Assembly (NCBI GenBank): GCA_910579215.1
Contig: CAJTTN010000003.1
Location: 62,001-126,000 of the forward strand
Origin: an uncultured Anaeroplasmataceae bacterium
Lineage (GTDB): Bacteria > Bacillota_I > Bacilli_A > Acholeplasmatales > Anaeroplasmataceae
Direction: 5' to 3'
Length of the DNA: 64,000 nt
Both the position numbers and the translations under genes were made by a program. The notes under the pieces are model-generated. The model made no database searches. It was not told where the DNA came from and was given only the letters and a program-made list of their open reading frames with translations. Of this stretch, positions 35,331 through 44,145 are shown piece by piece. The first letter of the stretch is position 1. Each line of letters opens with the position of its first letter.

Positions 35331-36413
35331 TTATTCTAAAGTAATGTCAATTGTCACAGTTTTTTGTTCAGAGGTCCGATATACCTCTAAAGTCAGCTTA
35401 TCTCCAGCTAGTAATAAGTTCAGAATATTAGATAAATCTAAGGTTGTAACTATATCTGTGCCATTTGCTTTTAATAAAATATCGTTGACCAAAACACCAG
35501 CCTTTTTAGCAACTCCATTAGATAAATTAGTTACAATAACTCCTGCATCCATTGTATTTGGTAATAAAGGTATATAGGATTCTGATTCCTGAGTAGGCAA
35601 ATAACGATTAACTGGTAGTACTGTCACTCCTAAAAGTGGTCGTTCAATTACTGTTTTCTTACTCTCAATATCTGTGATACATTTTTTTACTACATTTAAT
35701 GAAATTGCATACCCTAATCCTTCTACTGGGATATCTATAATTACACCGTCTTCATTACTTTGTGTAAATACCTCTTTTGAACTATTTATACCTATAAGTC
35801 TACCAGATGCATTAAATAATCCACCACCAGAATTTCCTGGATTTATTTCTGCATTGGTTTGTATCTCATTTTTCGTAATTCTTGATACAACACCTGTAGT
35901 TAGAGTATTAAAGTTTTCTAAGCCTAAAGGACATCCTATAGCCATAACTGTTTGACCAACAGTTACAATTTCATCTTCATAATTAAATATATCTTGTACA
36001 TAAACCTCAGATCCACCAAATAAATCTAAAGAAAAAGTCAAAACAGCCAAATCATTTTTAGGATCACTTCCTATGACAGTAGATTTAAAATATTTTGCAC
36101 CACCACGATATACACGTACAGTACGCATCCCTTCAATAACGTGATGATTCGTAACTACATAATAGATGCCCTTATCCTCTTTATAAACGACACCAGAACC
36201 TACAGAACCTGAATCCCCAGAAGTTGCATAAATCCCTACACATCCAGTTGAAATTTTTTTATAAGTCTCTGTAATTGTGCTTTGTATTTCAACTATTTCC
36301 TTTTCAATTTTAGTTGGCTCCTTTTCTGAGCTAGAAAAAAGCCCACATCCTGTAAAAATTCCCAAGCAAACGATAACTAATCCCAAGCTTATCCATTTTC
36401 TTATTTTTTTCAT
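35331..36413 (-). CDS. HtrA/DegP-like serine protease lipoprotein with PDZ domain
   Basis: 360 residues. A lipoprotein signal peptide ends in FTGC (Cys23). The trypsin-like domain has the catalytic triad His91 (VVTNHHVIEG), Asp121 (PKNDLAVL) and Ser195 (NPGNSGGGLF). One PDZ domain occupies about residues 255-358 (LLGVTVLPV, GVAKKAGVLVNDILLKANG). It should act outside the membrane in quality control of secreted proteins. The ATG overlaps the tatD stop as ATGA, so the two are coupled. Anchoring by a lipid instead of an N-terminal helix differs from Bacillus HtrA. Confidence 0.93.
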   Translation of the reverse strand: MKKIRKWISLGLVIVCLGIFTGCGLFSSSEKEPTKIEKEIVEIQSTITETYKKISTGCVGIYATSGDSGSVGSGVVYKEDKGIYYVVTNHHVIEGMRTVRVYRGGAKYFKSTVIGSDPKNDLAVLTFSLDLFGGSEVYVQDIFNYEDEIVTVGQTVMAIGCPLGLENFNTLTTGVVSRITKNEIQTNAEINPGNSGGGLFNASGRLIGINSSKEVFTQSNEDGVIIDIPVEGLGYAISLNVVKKCITDIESKKTVIERPLLGVTVLPVNRYLPTQESESYIPLLPNTMDAGVIVTNLSNGVAKKAGVLVNDILLKANGTDIVTTLDLSNILNLLLAGDKLTLEVYRTSEQKTVTIDITLE

Positions 36414-37180
36414 ATCTTTTCCTCCAATGAAAAAAGTTTTATTGCATTTTGTTCTGTAATTTCCTCTATTTGCTGGACAGACATTCCTCGCAGCGTTGCA
36501 ATTTGCTTTGCAACCTCAAGTACATAGCTTGATTCATTTCTATTCCCACGATAAGGTACTGGTGCCAAATAGGGACAATCTGTTTCTATTAAAAGGGATT
36601 TCAAATCTATTTCCTCAGCAATCCGTTTGGCTTCCTTCGCATTTTTAAAGGTCACAGGTCCACCTAAGGAGATGTAAAATCCTAATTTTATAAATTCTTC
36701 TGCCATTTCTTTAGAGCCACTATAGCAATGCATAACACCACGAATTTTTCCTTTATATTCCTTTAAAATATCAAAAGTATCTTGCGTTGCCTCTCGCATG
36801 TGAATAATTAAAGGTAATTGATATTGTATTGCAAGTTCAATCTGACCTTGAAATAATTTTTTTTGCTCATGAATATTATCTTTTCCATAATGATAATCTA
36901 ATCCACATTCTCCGATAGCATAAATCTTATGCTTTTTTATAAATTCTTCTAAATACAGAAGATCTTCTTTATAATTTTTAGAGGCCTCGCTTGGATGTAA
37001 ACCAGCTGTAGGATAAAAGAGAGGATACTCTTGAGCTAGTTCAAAAGCTTGCTGATTTGTTTGATGGGAAAAGCCAACCAAGATTACCTTATTAATATTT
37101 ACTTCTCTACATCTTTCAATACAATCTTTTATATCTAATTGAAAGGCTTCATCAAATAAATGGGAATGTGTGTCAATCAT
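36410..37180 (-). CDS. TatD-family metal-dependent hydrolase
   Basis: 256 residues. Metal-binding motifs in order: DTHSHL at 3-8, GECGLDYHYG near 92, HMREA near 128, HCYSG near 151 and ETDCPYLAP near 200. The family includes 3'-5' exonucleases and D-aminoacyl-tRNA hydrolases. It sits between vanZ-like and htrA genes and overlaps htrA by four bases. Confidence 0.93.
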   Translation of the reverse strand: MIDTHSHLFDEAFQLDIKDCIERCREVNINKVILVGFSHQTNQQAFELAQEYPLFYPTAGLHPSEASKNYKEDLLYLEEFIKKHKIYAIGECGLDYHYGKDNIHEQKKLFQGQIELAIQYQLPLIIHMREATQDTFDILKEYKGKIRGVMHCYSGSKEMAEEFIKLGFYISLGGPVTFKNAKEAKRIAEEIDLKSLLIETDCPYLAPVPYRGNRNESSYVLEVAKQIATLRGMSVQQIEEITEQNAIKLFSLEEKI

Positions 37181-37184
37181 AATA

Positions 37185-37664
37185 CTACCTTTTCTTAACC
37201 GAATTTTTAATTGTCAAAAATATTTCAATACATAATAGCATAGTTAATACACCACAGGAATCTATAAAAACATCTAAAACCATTGGAGCTCTTCCTCCAA
37301 TAAAGGATTGATGAACTTCATCACTAATAGCATATAAAACACCAATGCCAATGCTTAAAGAAAATACAATTCCTCGCTTATTGGTGAAATTGTAAATGGC
37401 AAAAAATAATAACAATCCTAATATGGCATATTCAAAATAATGTGCCAGCTTGCGTATAACAAAAGATGCATTTTTAAAAATCTCTGTTTGTTCATTTAAA
37501 GGTAAATCATCGTAAGAGGAAATAAATAAATGTAATATTTTATTTGTTATTTTACTACTCATAGAGGAGGATTGTACTCCTGTCTGATGCGAAAAATAAA
37601 AAATCATTCCCATCCATCCAATTACAAATACCATAAAAAGAATTTTAAAAACATTTTTTCTCAT
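37185..37664 (-). CDS. VanZ-like family membrane protein
   Basis: 159 residues from the ATG at 37664, with TGAGG six bases upstream. Four hydrophobic segments and the family motif set are present: FSHQTGVQSSS after the first helix, RKLAHYFEYAILGLLL in the middle and SDEVHQSFIGGRAPMVLDVFIDSCG near the end. VanZ-type proteins are linked to low-level teicoplanin tolerance, but most have no known role. A longer frame to 37709 is rejected because TATAAT lies inside it at 37680-37685. Confidence 0.88.
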   Translation of the reverse strand: MRKNVFKILFMVFVIGWMGMIFYFSHQTGVQSSSMSSKITNKILHLFISSYDDLPLNEQTEIFKNASFVIRKLAHYFEYAILGLLLFFAIYNFTNKRGIVFSLSIGIGVLYAISDEVHQSFIGGRAPMVLDVFIDSCGVLTMLLCIEIFLTIKNSVKKR

Positions 37665-37679
37665 TTTATGCCTCATTTC

Positions 37680-37685
37680 ATTATA
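37680..37685 (-). promoter_or_regulatory. Extended -10 promoter of vanZ-tatD-htrA
   Basis: TGGTATAAT on the minus strand, 16 bases before the vanZ start; no good -35 box. Confidence 0.6.
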
Positions 37686-37781
37686 CCACAAAAAATATAA
37701 ATTTCTCATCTTTTTTAAGGATATGTTATATATTTTTAAAATATGTTACGTCTCTTTTTCGTTATTCATAATTGCTTCAAT

Positions 37782-37826
37782 ACAAGTGGGTAGAGATATG
37801 CATTATTTCTATGTAATACCACTTGT
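37782..37826. other. Inverted repeat between tuf and vanZ
   Basis: ACAAGTGG (37782-37789) and CCACTTGT (37819-37826) pair perfectly around 29 bases. It lies between the tuf terminator and the vanZ promoter, with no T-run, so it is not an obvious terminator. The rest of 37686-37843 shows nothing else. Confidence 0.35.
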
Positions 37827-37843
37827 TCAATAATTATATACTA

Positions 37844-37879
37844 TAAAAAATAAAAAGGCAATGCAAGAAACATCACCTT
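37844..37879 (-). terminator. Terminator of the rpsL-rpsG-fusA-tuf operon
   Basis: Nine-pair stem AAGGTGATG/CATTGCCTT (two G-U pairs) followed by TTTTTATTTTTTA on the minus strand, about 25 bases after the tuf stop. Confidence 0.8.
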
Positions 37880-37901
37880 TATATTTTAATTTCATTATAG
37901 A

Positions 37902-39086
37902 CTATTCAAGAATATCTACAACAGAACCTGCACCAACAGTATGTCCACCCTCACGGATAGAGAACTTAGTACCTTGCTCCATAGCAATTGGATGAATTAA
38001 TTCAACAGTCATTGTAGTATTATCACCAGGCATAACCATTTCAGTACCAGCAGCTAAAGTAATAATACCAGTAACGTCTGTAGTACGGAAATAGAATTGT
38101 GGACGATAGTTAGAGAAGAATGGAGTATGACGACCACCCTCATCCTTAGATAATACGTAAACCTGTGCAGTAAACTTCTTATGAGGAGTAACTGATTTTG
38201 GTTTTGCTAATACTTGACCACGTTGAACTTGATCACGGTTAATACCACGAAGTAATACACCGATATTATCTCCAGCTTCTGCATAGTCTAATAGCTTACG
38301 GAACATTTCAACACCAGTAACAACTGAAGTTTGAGTATCTCTAATACCAATAATTTCTACTTGATCACCAACGCGAACTTGTCCACGCTCAACACGTCCA
38401 GTAACAACTGTACCACGACCTGTAATAGTGAATACGTCCTCAATTGGCATTAAGAATGGCTTATCAGTATCACGAACTGGAGTTGGAATATATTCATCAA
38501 CAGTAGCCATTAATTCTTCAATCTTGCCAACCCAAGCTGCATCACCCTCTAAAGCCTTTAATGCAGAACCACGGATAATAGGAATATCATCACCTGGGAA
38601 ATCATATTCGCTTAATAATTCACGAGTTTCCATTTCAACTAAGTCGATTAATTCTTCATCATCAACCATATCACACTTATTTAAGAATACAACTAATCTA
38701 GGTACACCTACCTGACGAGCAAGTAAGATATGCTCACGAGTCTGAGCCATAGGTCCGTCAGTTGAAGCAATAACTAAAATACCACCGTCCATCTGAGCAG
38801 CACCAGTAATCATGTTCTTTACATAGTCGGCATGTCCTGGGCAGTCAACGTGTGCATAGTGACGATTTTCAGTTTCATATTCAACGTGTGCAGTATTAAT
38901 TGTAATACCACGCTCTTTTTCTTCTGGAGCAGCGTCAATCTGAGCATAGTCTTTAGCCTGTGCTAAACCTTTCTTAGAAAGAATGGTAGTAATAGCTGCA
39001 GTTAAAGTAGTTTTACCATGATCTACGTGTCCAATTGTACCAATGTTAACATGTGGTTTGGTACGTACAAATTTTTCCTTTGCCAT
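37902..39086 (-). CDS. tuf: Elongation factor Tu
   Basis: 394 residues, full length. GTPase motifs: GHVDHGKT at 19-26, DCPGHADY near 81 and NKCDMVD near 136, followed by domains II and III ending TVGAGSVVDILE. It carries aminoacyl-tRNA to the ribosome. The ATG follows AGGAGG. A promoter of its own lies in the 100-base gap after fusA, in addition to the operon promoter. Confidence 0.99.
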   Translation of the reverse strand: MAKEKFVRTKPHVNIGTIGHVDHGKTTLTAAITTILSKKGLAQAKDYAQIDAAPEEKERGITINTAHVEYETENRHYAHVDCPGHADYVKNMITGAAQMDGGILVIASTDGPMAQTREHILLARQVGVPRLVVFLNKCDMVDDEELIDLVEMETRELLSEYDFPGDDIPIIRGSALKALEGDAAWVGKIEELMATVDEYIPTPVRDTDKPFLMPIEDVFTITGRGTVVTGRVERGQVRVGDQVEIIGIRDTQTSVVTGVEMFRKLLDYAEAGDNIGVLLRGINRDQVQRGQVLAKPKSVTPHKKFTAQVYVLSKDEGGRHTPFFSNYRPQFYFRTTDVTGIITLAAGTEMVMPGDNTTMTVELIHPIAMEQGTKFSIREGGHTVGAGSVVDILE

Positions 39087-39142
39087 TTTAAATGGTCCTC
39101 CTAATTTTTATTTTTTAAATTTTTCTTATTTTACCAATATAT

Positions 39143-39171
39143 ATTTTACCCTAATTGGCAAGGGTTTGCAA
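39143..39171 (-). promoter_or_regulatory. Candidate internal promoter of tuf
   Basis: TTGCAA (39166-39171) and TAAAAT (39143-39148) with a 17-base spacer on the minus strand, in the fusA-tuf gap. Confidence 0.55.
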
Positions 39172-39186
39172 GTAGAATGTTAAAAA

Positions 39187-41253
39187 TTACGCTCTACTCT
39201 TTATAATCTCTTCTTGAATATTTCTTGGAACTGCTTCATAATGATGTGTTTGCATAATGAAGTTTCCACGTCCCTGAGAATTTGAACGAAGAGAGGTTGC
39301 ATAACCAAACATTTCTGCTAATGGAACATAAGCACGAATTTTCATACCATTTCCACGCTTTTCCTGGGAATCAAGGCGTCCACGACGGCTTGTAAGATCT
39401 CCAATAACATTTCCTACATATTCCTCAGGAACAGTAACGTCAACTTCCATGATTGGCTCTAATAATACAGGCTTACATTTATCCTTCGTAACCTTTAAAG
39501 CCATAGATGCAGCTATCTTAAAGGCCATTTCAGAGGAGTCAACCTCATGATAAGATCCATCGAATAATGTTGCTTTAACATCAATCATAGGATATCCTGC
39601 TAAAACACCATTTGGAAGTGCCTCCTGTAATCCTTTATCAACGACAGGGATATATTCTCTTGGAACAGTACCTCCAACAACCTTATCAATAAATTCATAT
39701 CCTTTGTCTGGATTTGGTTCAAATCTAATCCAAACATGACCATATTGTCCACGTCCACCAGACTGACGAATAAATTTACCTTCACATTCAGCGGCTTGTG
39801 TAATTGTTTCACGGTAAGATACCTGTGGAGCACCTACATTTGCTACTACATTGAATTCTCTTTTCATACGGTCAACAATAATGTCTAAGTGAAGCTCACC
39901 CATACCTGCGATAATGGTTTGTCCAGTTTCTGGATCAGTATAGGTTCTAAATGTAGGATCTTCTTCAGCTAGCTTAGATAATGCCGTAGACATTTTTTCT
40001 TGGTCTGCTTTTGTTTTTGGTTCAACAGCTACATTAATAACTGGTTCAGGGAATACCATCTTCTCAAGAATAATTTCATATTTCTCATCACATAGAGTGT
40101 CACCTGTAGTTGTATTTTTGAAACCAACTGCAGCTGCAATATCTCCAGCATAAACCTCTTTGATTTCCTCTCTGTGGTTTGCATGCATTTGTACAATACG
40201 TCCTAAGCGTTCCTTAGAATCCTTAGTTGTATTTCTAATATAAGAGCCTGAAGAAATATGACCTTGATATACACGGAAATAGGTTAATCTTCCTACAAAT
40301 GGGTCTGCTACTACCTTGAAAGCTAAGGCAGCAAATGGAGCATCATCTGTTGGATGAATATCAACTTCATCTCCCTTACTATCCGTGCCTTTGGTTGCTG
40401 AAATATCAGTAGGAGCTGGTAAATAATCAATAACTCCATCTAGCATCTTTTTAACACCCATATTTTTGAATGCTGATCCACAGAAAACAGGGAAAAATTG
40501 AACACCAAGGGTAGTTTTACGAATCACAGACTTAATCAAATCTTTAGGAATTTCTTCACCCTCTAAATATAACATAGCTAAATCATCATCAAATTGAGAT
40601 AATGTATCTATTAATAATTCTCTTTTTTCATTCGCTAAATCTACTAAGTCAGCTGGAATCTCTACTTCCTTAAAATCTTCATTTGGATTTCCATCATAAA
40701 GATACGCCTTCATTTCAACTAAATCGATTTGACCTTTAAATTGATCCTCAGCACCAATTGGCCATTGTACGGCAGCAGCTACAGCACCTAAACGGTCATG
40801 AATTGTATTTACTGAATATTCAAAATCAGCACCGATTTTGTCCATTTTGTTTACAAATACTATACGTGGTACATTATAATCTGTAGCCTGACGCCATACA
40901 GTTTCAGTTTGTGGTTCAACTCCTGCTTGACCATCTAATACTGTAACAGCACCATCAAGAACACGAAGAGAACGAGAAACCTCAACTGTAAAATCTACGT
41001 GTCCTGGAGTATCAATGATGTTTACTCTATAATTTCTCCAGATAGCTGTCGTTGCAGCGGAGGTAATTGTAATACCGCGCTCCTGCTCCTGAGCCATCCA
41101 GTCCATTGTTGCAGCACCATCATGTGTTTCTCCAATCTTGTGGATTTTTTTCGTATGGAACAAAATACGTTCCGTAGTTGTCGTCTTACCAGCATCAATA
41201 TGAGCCATGATACCAATATTACGAGTTTTTTGTAATGTAAATTCTCTAGGCAT
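39187..41253 (-). CDS. fusA: Elongation factor G
   Basis: 688 residues from the ATG at 41253 (MPREFTLQKTRNIGIMAHID), the usual EF-G start. GTPase motifs are AHIDAGKTTTTERIL, DTPGHVDF and NKMDKIGADF. It drives translocation on the ribosome. A longer frame begins inside the end of rpsG and is rejected; GGAGAGAG lies upstream of 41253. It is the third gene of the str operon. Confidence 0.99.
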   Translation of the reverse strand: MPREFTLQKTRNIGIMAHIDAGKTTTTERILFHTKKIHKIGETHDGAATMDWMAQEQERGITITSAATTAIWRNYRVNIIDTPGHVDFTVEVSRSLRVLDGAVTVLDGQAGVEPQTETVWRQATDYNVPRIVFVNKMDKIGADFEYSVNTIHDRLGAVAAAVQWPIGAEDQFKGQIDLVEMKAYLYDGNPNEDFKEVEIPADLVDLANEKRELLIDTLSQFDDDLAMLYLEGEEIPKDLIKSVIRKTTLGVQFFPVFCGSAFKNMGVKKMLDGVIDYLPAPTDISATKGTDSKGDEVDIHPTDDAPFAALAFKVVADPFVGRLTYFRVYQGHISSGSYIRNTTKDSKERLGRIVQMHANHREEIKEVYAGDIAAAVGFKNTTTGDTLCDEKYEIILEKMVFPEPVINVAVEPKTKADQEKMSTALSKLAEEDPTFRTYTDPETGQTIIAGMGELHLDIIVDRMKREFNVVANVGAPQVSYRETITQAAECEGKFIRQSGGRGQYGHVWIRFEPNPDKGYEFIDKVVGGTVPREYIPVVDKGLQEALPNGVLAGYPMIDVKATLFDGSYHEVDSSEMAFKIAASMALKVTKDKCKPVLLEPIMEVDVTVPEEYVGNVIGDLTSRRGRLDSQEKRGNGMKIRAYVPLAEMFGYATSLRSNSQGRGNFIMQTHHYEAVPRNIQEEIIKSRA

Positions 41254-41276
41254 AAATAATCTCTCTCCTACTAATT

Positions 41277-41747
41277 TTACCAACGATAATGTGCAAAGGC
41301 TCTATTAGCTTCAGCCATCTTATGAGTATCTTCACGCTTTTTACAAGCACCACCAACACCATTTGCGGCATCCATAATTTCCTTAGCTAGTTTTTCTTCC
41401 ATTGTTTTATCGTTACGAAGACGAGCGTATTTGATTAACCATCTTAATCCTAGGGTTTGTTTTCTTTCAGGTCTAACTTCTACAGGTACCTGATAGTTTT
41501 GACCACCTATACGACGGCTCTTAACTTCTAAAACTGGCATAATGTTTTCTAATGCTTTTGTAAATACTTCTAATGGATCTTGTCCAGTCGTTTCTTTAAC
41601 ACGGTCAAAAGCACCATATAAAATTGTTTGTGCGGTTCCTTTTTTACCATCTAACATAATTGTATTGATAGTTCTAGTTACTACCTTAGAATTATATATA
41701 GGATCTGGAAGCACATCTCTTTTTGCAATATGTCCCTTACGAGGCAT
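41277..41747 (-). CDS. rpsG: 30S ribosomal protein S7
   Basis: 156 residues, the normal length, starting MPRKGHIAKRDVLPDPIYNSK and ending MAEANRAFAHYRW. It binds the 3' domain of 16S rRNA and can repress its own operon in some bacteria. The ATG has a GGAGGAATCGCTC leader. It lies 28 bases after rpsL. Confidence 0.99.
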   Translation of the reverse strand: MPRKGHIAKRDVLPDPIYNSKVVTRTINTIMLDGKKGTAQTILYGAFDRVKETTGQDPLEVFTKALENIMPVLEVKSRRIGGQNYQVPVEVRPERKQTLGLRWLIKYARLRNDKTMEEKLAKEIMDAANGVGGACKKREDTHKMAEANRAFAHYRW

Positions 41748-41775
41748 GAGCGATTCCTCCTTTAAATTTTAATTT

Positions 41776-42192
41776 TTATTTTTGTTTTGGGCGCTTTGCA
41801 CCATATTTAGAACGACTTTGCATTCTATTAGCAACTCCAGTAGTATCTAGGGCACCACGAATTATATGATAACGAACACCTGGTAAATCCTTAACACGTC
41901 CACCACGAATTAATACTGTACTATGCTCCTGAAGGCTATGACCAATACCAGGAATATAAGCAGTAACTTCTATTCCGTTAGTCAAACGAACTCTGGCATA
42001 TTTACGTAAAGCTGAGTTTGGCTTCTTAGGTGTCATAGTAGTAACACGTGTACAAACTCCACGCTTTTGAGGTGATGGAAGTTTTGTATATTTTTTCTCT
42101 AAAGTGTTAAATCCAATTCCTAAGCTTGGAGATTTAGACTTGAAAACCTTATTTGTTCTTCCATTACGTACTAATTGTTCAATAGTTGGCAT
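41776..42192 (-). CDS. rpsL: 30S ribosomal protein S12
   Basis: 138 residues. Conserved decoding-centre segments are seen: SPQKRGVCTRV, TPKKPNSALRKYARVRL and GGRVKDLPGVRYHIIRG. The lysines in KKPNSA and GRVKDLPG, where streptomycin-resistance changes occur, are of the normal type. It is the first gene of the str operon, with AAAGGAGC before the ATG and a strong promoter about 85 bases upstream. Confidence 0.99.
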   Translation of the reverse strand: MPTIEQLVRNGRTNKVFKSKSPSLGIGFNTLEKKYTKLPSPQKRGVCTRVTTMTPKKPNSALRKYARVRLTNGIEVTAYIPGIGHSLQEHSTVLIRGGRVKDLPGVRYHIIRGALDTTGVANRMQSRSKYGAKRPKQK

Positions 42193-42240
42193 ATTGAAAG
42201 CTCCTTTCTATCCATCTTTTAGGATAACTTAATTTATACC

Positions 42241-42259
42241 ATATCTTATAATAAGATAT
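42241..42259. other. Palindrome in the rpsL leader
   Basis: ATATCTTAT-A-ATAAGATAT is a perfect 9-base arm palindrome between the rpsL promoter and its ribosome binding site, so it lies in the mRNA leader. It could be an operator or a leader hairpin. Confidence 0.4.
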
Positions 42260-42275
42260 TTGGCACAGCATTTTG

Positions 42276-42303
42276 ATTATATCAAAAAAAATATATATGT
42301 CAA
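42276..42303 (-). promoter_or_regulatory. Promoter of the rpsL-rpsG-fusA-tuf operon
   Basis: Perfect TTGACA (42298-42303) and TATAAT (42276-42281) on the minus strand with a 16-base spacer. Confidence 0.85.
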
Positions 42304-42346
42304 TGTATTTTTGTTATTTTTTATTGTTTTTTTACTTTTCTTACAT

Positions 42347-42362
42347 ACACACGACTTTGTGT
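42347..42362. repeat. 16-base stem-loop repeat, copy 1
   Basis: ACACACGACTTTGTGT, identical to 42426-42441. The stem here is only four pairs. It lies 44 bases upstream of the str operon -35 box. Confidence 0.6.
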
Positions 42363-42425
42363 ACATTAAATTTATTGATATTTCAATATATTTTAAAAAA
42401 TAATTAATTTGTGTTTGCGACGGAA

Positions 42426-42441
42426 ACACACGACTTTGTGT
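42426..42441. repeat. 16-base stem-loop repeat, copy 2
   Basis: Same 16-mer as 42347-42362. Here flanking bases extend the stem to eight pairs, AAACACAC/GTGTGTTT around GACTTT. There is no T-run on either side, so it is not a plain terminator. Confidence 0.6.
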
Positions 42442-42514
42442 GTTTAAAAATGCTTATTTTTAAAGAAAATAGGCTTTTTTTATTTCCTATCTAGTAAAGT
42501 TTTGTTTATTTTGG

Positions 42515-42520
42515 TATAAT
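42515..42520 (+). promoter_or_regulatory. Extended -10 promoter of tRNA-Arg
   Basis: TTGGTATAAT on the plus strand, 11 bases before the tRNA 5' end. A convincing -35 box is not seen. Confidence 0.6.
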
Positions 42521-42531
42521 ATGGAGTGTCT

Positions 42532-42606
42532 GCCTGGTTAGTTAAATGGATATAACGTGATCCTCCTAAGATTAAATTGTGAGTTCGATTCTCGCACCGG
42601 GTGCCA
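42532..42606 (+). tRNA. tRNA-Arg (anticodon CCU)
   Basis: 75 bases including encoded CCA. The cloverleaf is complete: acceptor GCCTGGT/ACCGGGT (two G-U pairs), D stem GTTA/TAAC, anticodon stem TGATC/GATTA with loop CTCCTAA, and T arm GTGAG-TTCGATT-CTCGC. Anticodon CCT reads AGG. It is the only plus-strand gene found, with its own promoter and terminator, lying between the GH13 gene and the str operon. Confidence 0.93.
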
Positions 42607-42618
42607 TTTGATTATTTC

Positions 42619-42642
42619 GGATGCTAAAAGCATCCTTTTTTT
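42619..42642 (+). terminator. Terminator after tRNA-Arg
   Basis: GGATGC-TAAA-AGCATCC hairpin followed by seven T on the plus strand. Confidence 0.85.
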
Positions 42643-42671
42643 ATTCTAAACTTATTATAATTATGAGATAA

Positions 42672-42711
42672 AAAGAAAAAGGGATTTCAATTCCTAAAGC
42701 TTTCCCCTTTT
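42672..42711 (-). terminator. Probable terminator after the GH13 gene
   Basis: AAAAGGGG / CCCTTTTT arms with a long loop and a T-rich run on the minus strand, ten bases after the stop. Confidence 0.5.
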
Positions 42712-42720
42712 GATACATTA

Positions 42721-44031
42721 TTATTTTAATATTAAAAATGTATTCTGTCCTTTCATCACTACTGGATTTTTATCTATTGTTAGCTTACCATCCTTTATCT
42801 CTAGCATTTCATCATTAATAATATTAATGTATCTACCATCTAAAAGTGTTGTACTAATACTGCCTTCAACATTCCCCATATTAAAAATACATTCTAAAAC
42901 ATCTTTTCCAAAACAATAGGTCAAATGAATCACATCTTGATCTGTATCATGTATTTTATAAATTCCCTCTAATACGATTGGATCTTTTTTTATTTGGTAA
43001 CAGCGCCGCATAAACTCTGACATGCCATACTTACCTAAAGTAGACCAATCTATCGGATCTAAATCAAACAGGCTTTCCATTTTTTTATCGCAGGCTTCTT
43101 GCCCTGCATAAAGAAAGGTTGCCCCCTTTAATAAATAAATTAAAGCAGTAAAGTTTTTTAATTGTGCTTCATCTTGAATAAAATTCGTAATACGTTCTCG
43201 ATCATGATTTTCTAAAGCATGAACCTTTATATAGTTCTTGGGGTATAAAGACTCCTGACATTTTAATCCTTTTACCCAATCCTTTAACCCCTCTTTTGTT
43301 TTTATAAATTTATCATATAAGCTCCATATATCATAGTCATATTCCATATCAAAGGCCTGATATAGCTCACAATCTGAAGCTGCATCAAAGCCAGCATCTC
43401 TTATTTCTTTTACAAAATTAAAATCTATAGATTCAGCCAGTAAAATAAAATTAGAATTGATTTTCTTTAATTCCTTTCTCGCGAGAATCCAAAAATCCAG
43501 TGGAATCATTGAAGCGACATCACACCGATAACCATCTATACCTTGCTTCGCCCAGTATCTTAGAACACGTAACAATTCATTCCACAAAGCTAAATTTGAA
43601 AAATCTAAATCTGTCACATCCCACCAATCCCCTACCTTACTGCTGATTTCTCCATTTTTTCTAAACATCCATTCGGGATGAGCGTTCAAAATATACGAAT
43701 CTTTCGATGTATGATTAAAAACAATATCTATCATTACCTTAATATCCCGTTTATGAGCCTCAAATATTAATTCTTTAAAGTCTTTCATTGTTCCTAAGTC
43801 AGGATTTATTTTACGATAATCCATAATAGAATATGGACATCCTAATGTCCCCTTTTTATGGAGATTTCCAATGGGGTGAATTGGTAATAAATATAAAATA
43901 TCAACTCCTAATTTTTGAATACGATCTAACTCCTTAGTGACTCCCTTAAAATTTGCAGTATCAGAAAATTGCCTAGGAAATACCTGATATATTACCTGAT
44001 TCCTTAAATCTACACTTGTATCCTTCGCCAT
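42721..44031 (-). CDS. GH13-family alpha-glucosidase/alpha-amylase-like enzyme
   Basis: 436 residues from the ATG at 44031 (AAAGGAG upstream). Conserved GH13 regions in order: DIVFNHTS near 112, GYRCDVAS near 170 with the nucleophile Asp, LLAESID near 203 with the acid/base Glu, and HALENHDRER near 270 with the third Asp. There is no signal peptide, so it acts in the cytosol, probably on maltodextrin-type glucosides. At 436 residues it is short, with a small C-terminal beta domain. Its position between rpoC and the str operon is unusual; it has its own ribosome binding site and terminator. Confidence 0.9.
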   Translation of the reverse strand: MAKDTSVDLRNQVIYQVFPRQFSDTANFKGVTKELDRIQKLGVDILYLLPIHPIGNLHKKGTLGCPYSIMDYRKINPDLGTMKDFKELIFEAHKRDIKVMIDIVFNHTSKDSYILNAHPEWMFRKNGEISSKVGDWWDVTDLDFSNLALWNELLRVLRYWAKQGIDGYRCDVASMIPLDFWILARKELKKINSNFILLAESIDFNFVKEIRDAGFDAASDCELYQAFDMEYDYDIWSLYDKFIKTKEGLKDWVKGLKCQESLYPKNYIKVHALENHDRERITNFIQDEAQLKNFTALIYLLKGATFLYAGQEACDKKMESLFDLDPIDWSTLGKYGMSEFMRRCYQIKKDPIVLEGIYKIHDTDQDVIHLTYCFGKDVLECIFNMGNVEGSISTTLLDGRYINIINDEMLEIKDGKLTIDKNPVVMKGQNTFLILK

Positions 44032-44145
44032 ACAAAATTTCTCCTTTTTCTGCAATATTTTACCACAAAATAAGAAAAAATAAAAGTGACACGGGAAACA
44101 ACGGCAAAAATTTTGGAGTTTTATGGCAGTTTTAATTACAGATGC

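Noticed and set aside
39600..39833. Minus-strand open frame of 77 codons
   Set aside because: It lies inside fusA in another frame, with no ribosome binding site.
41022..41216. Minus-strand open frame of 64 codons
   Set aside because: Shadow of fusA in another frame.
42426..42441. Terminator call for the strong stem-loop upstream of the str operon
   Set aside because: No T-run follows on either strand and no gene ends there.
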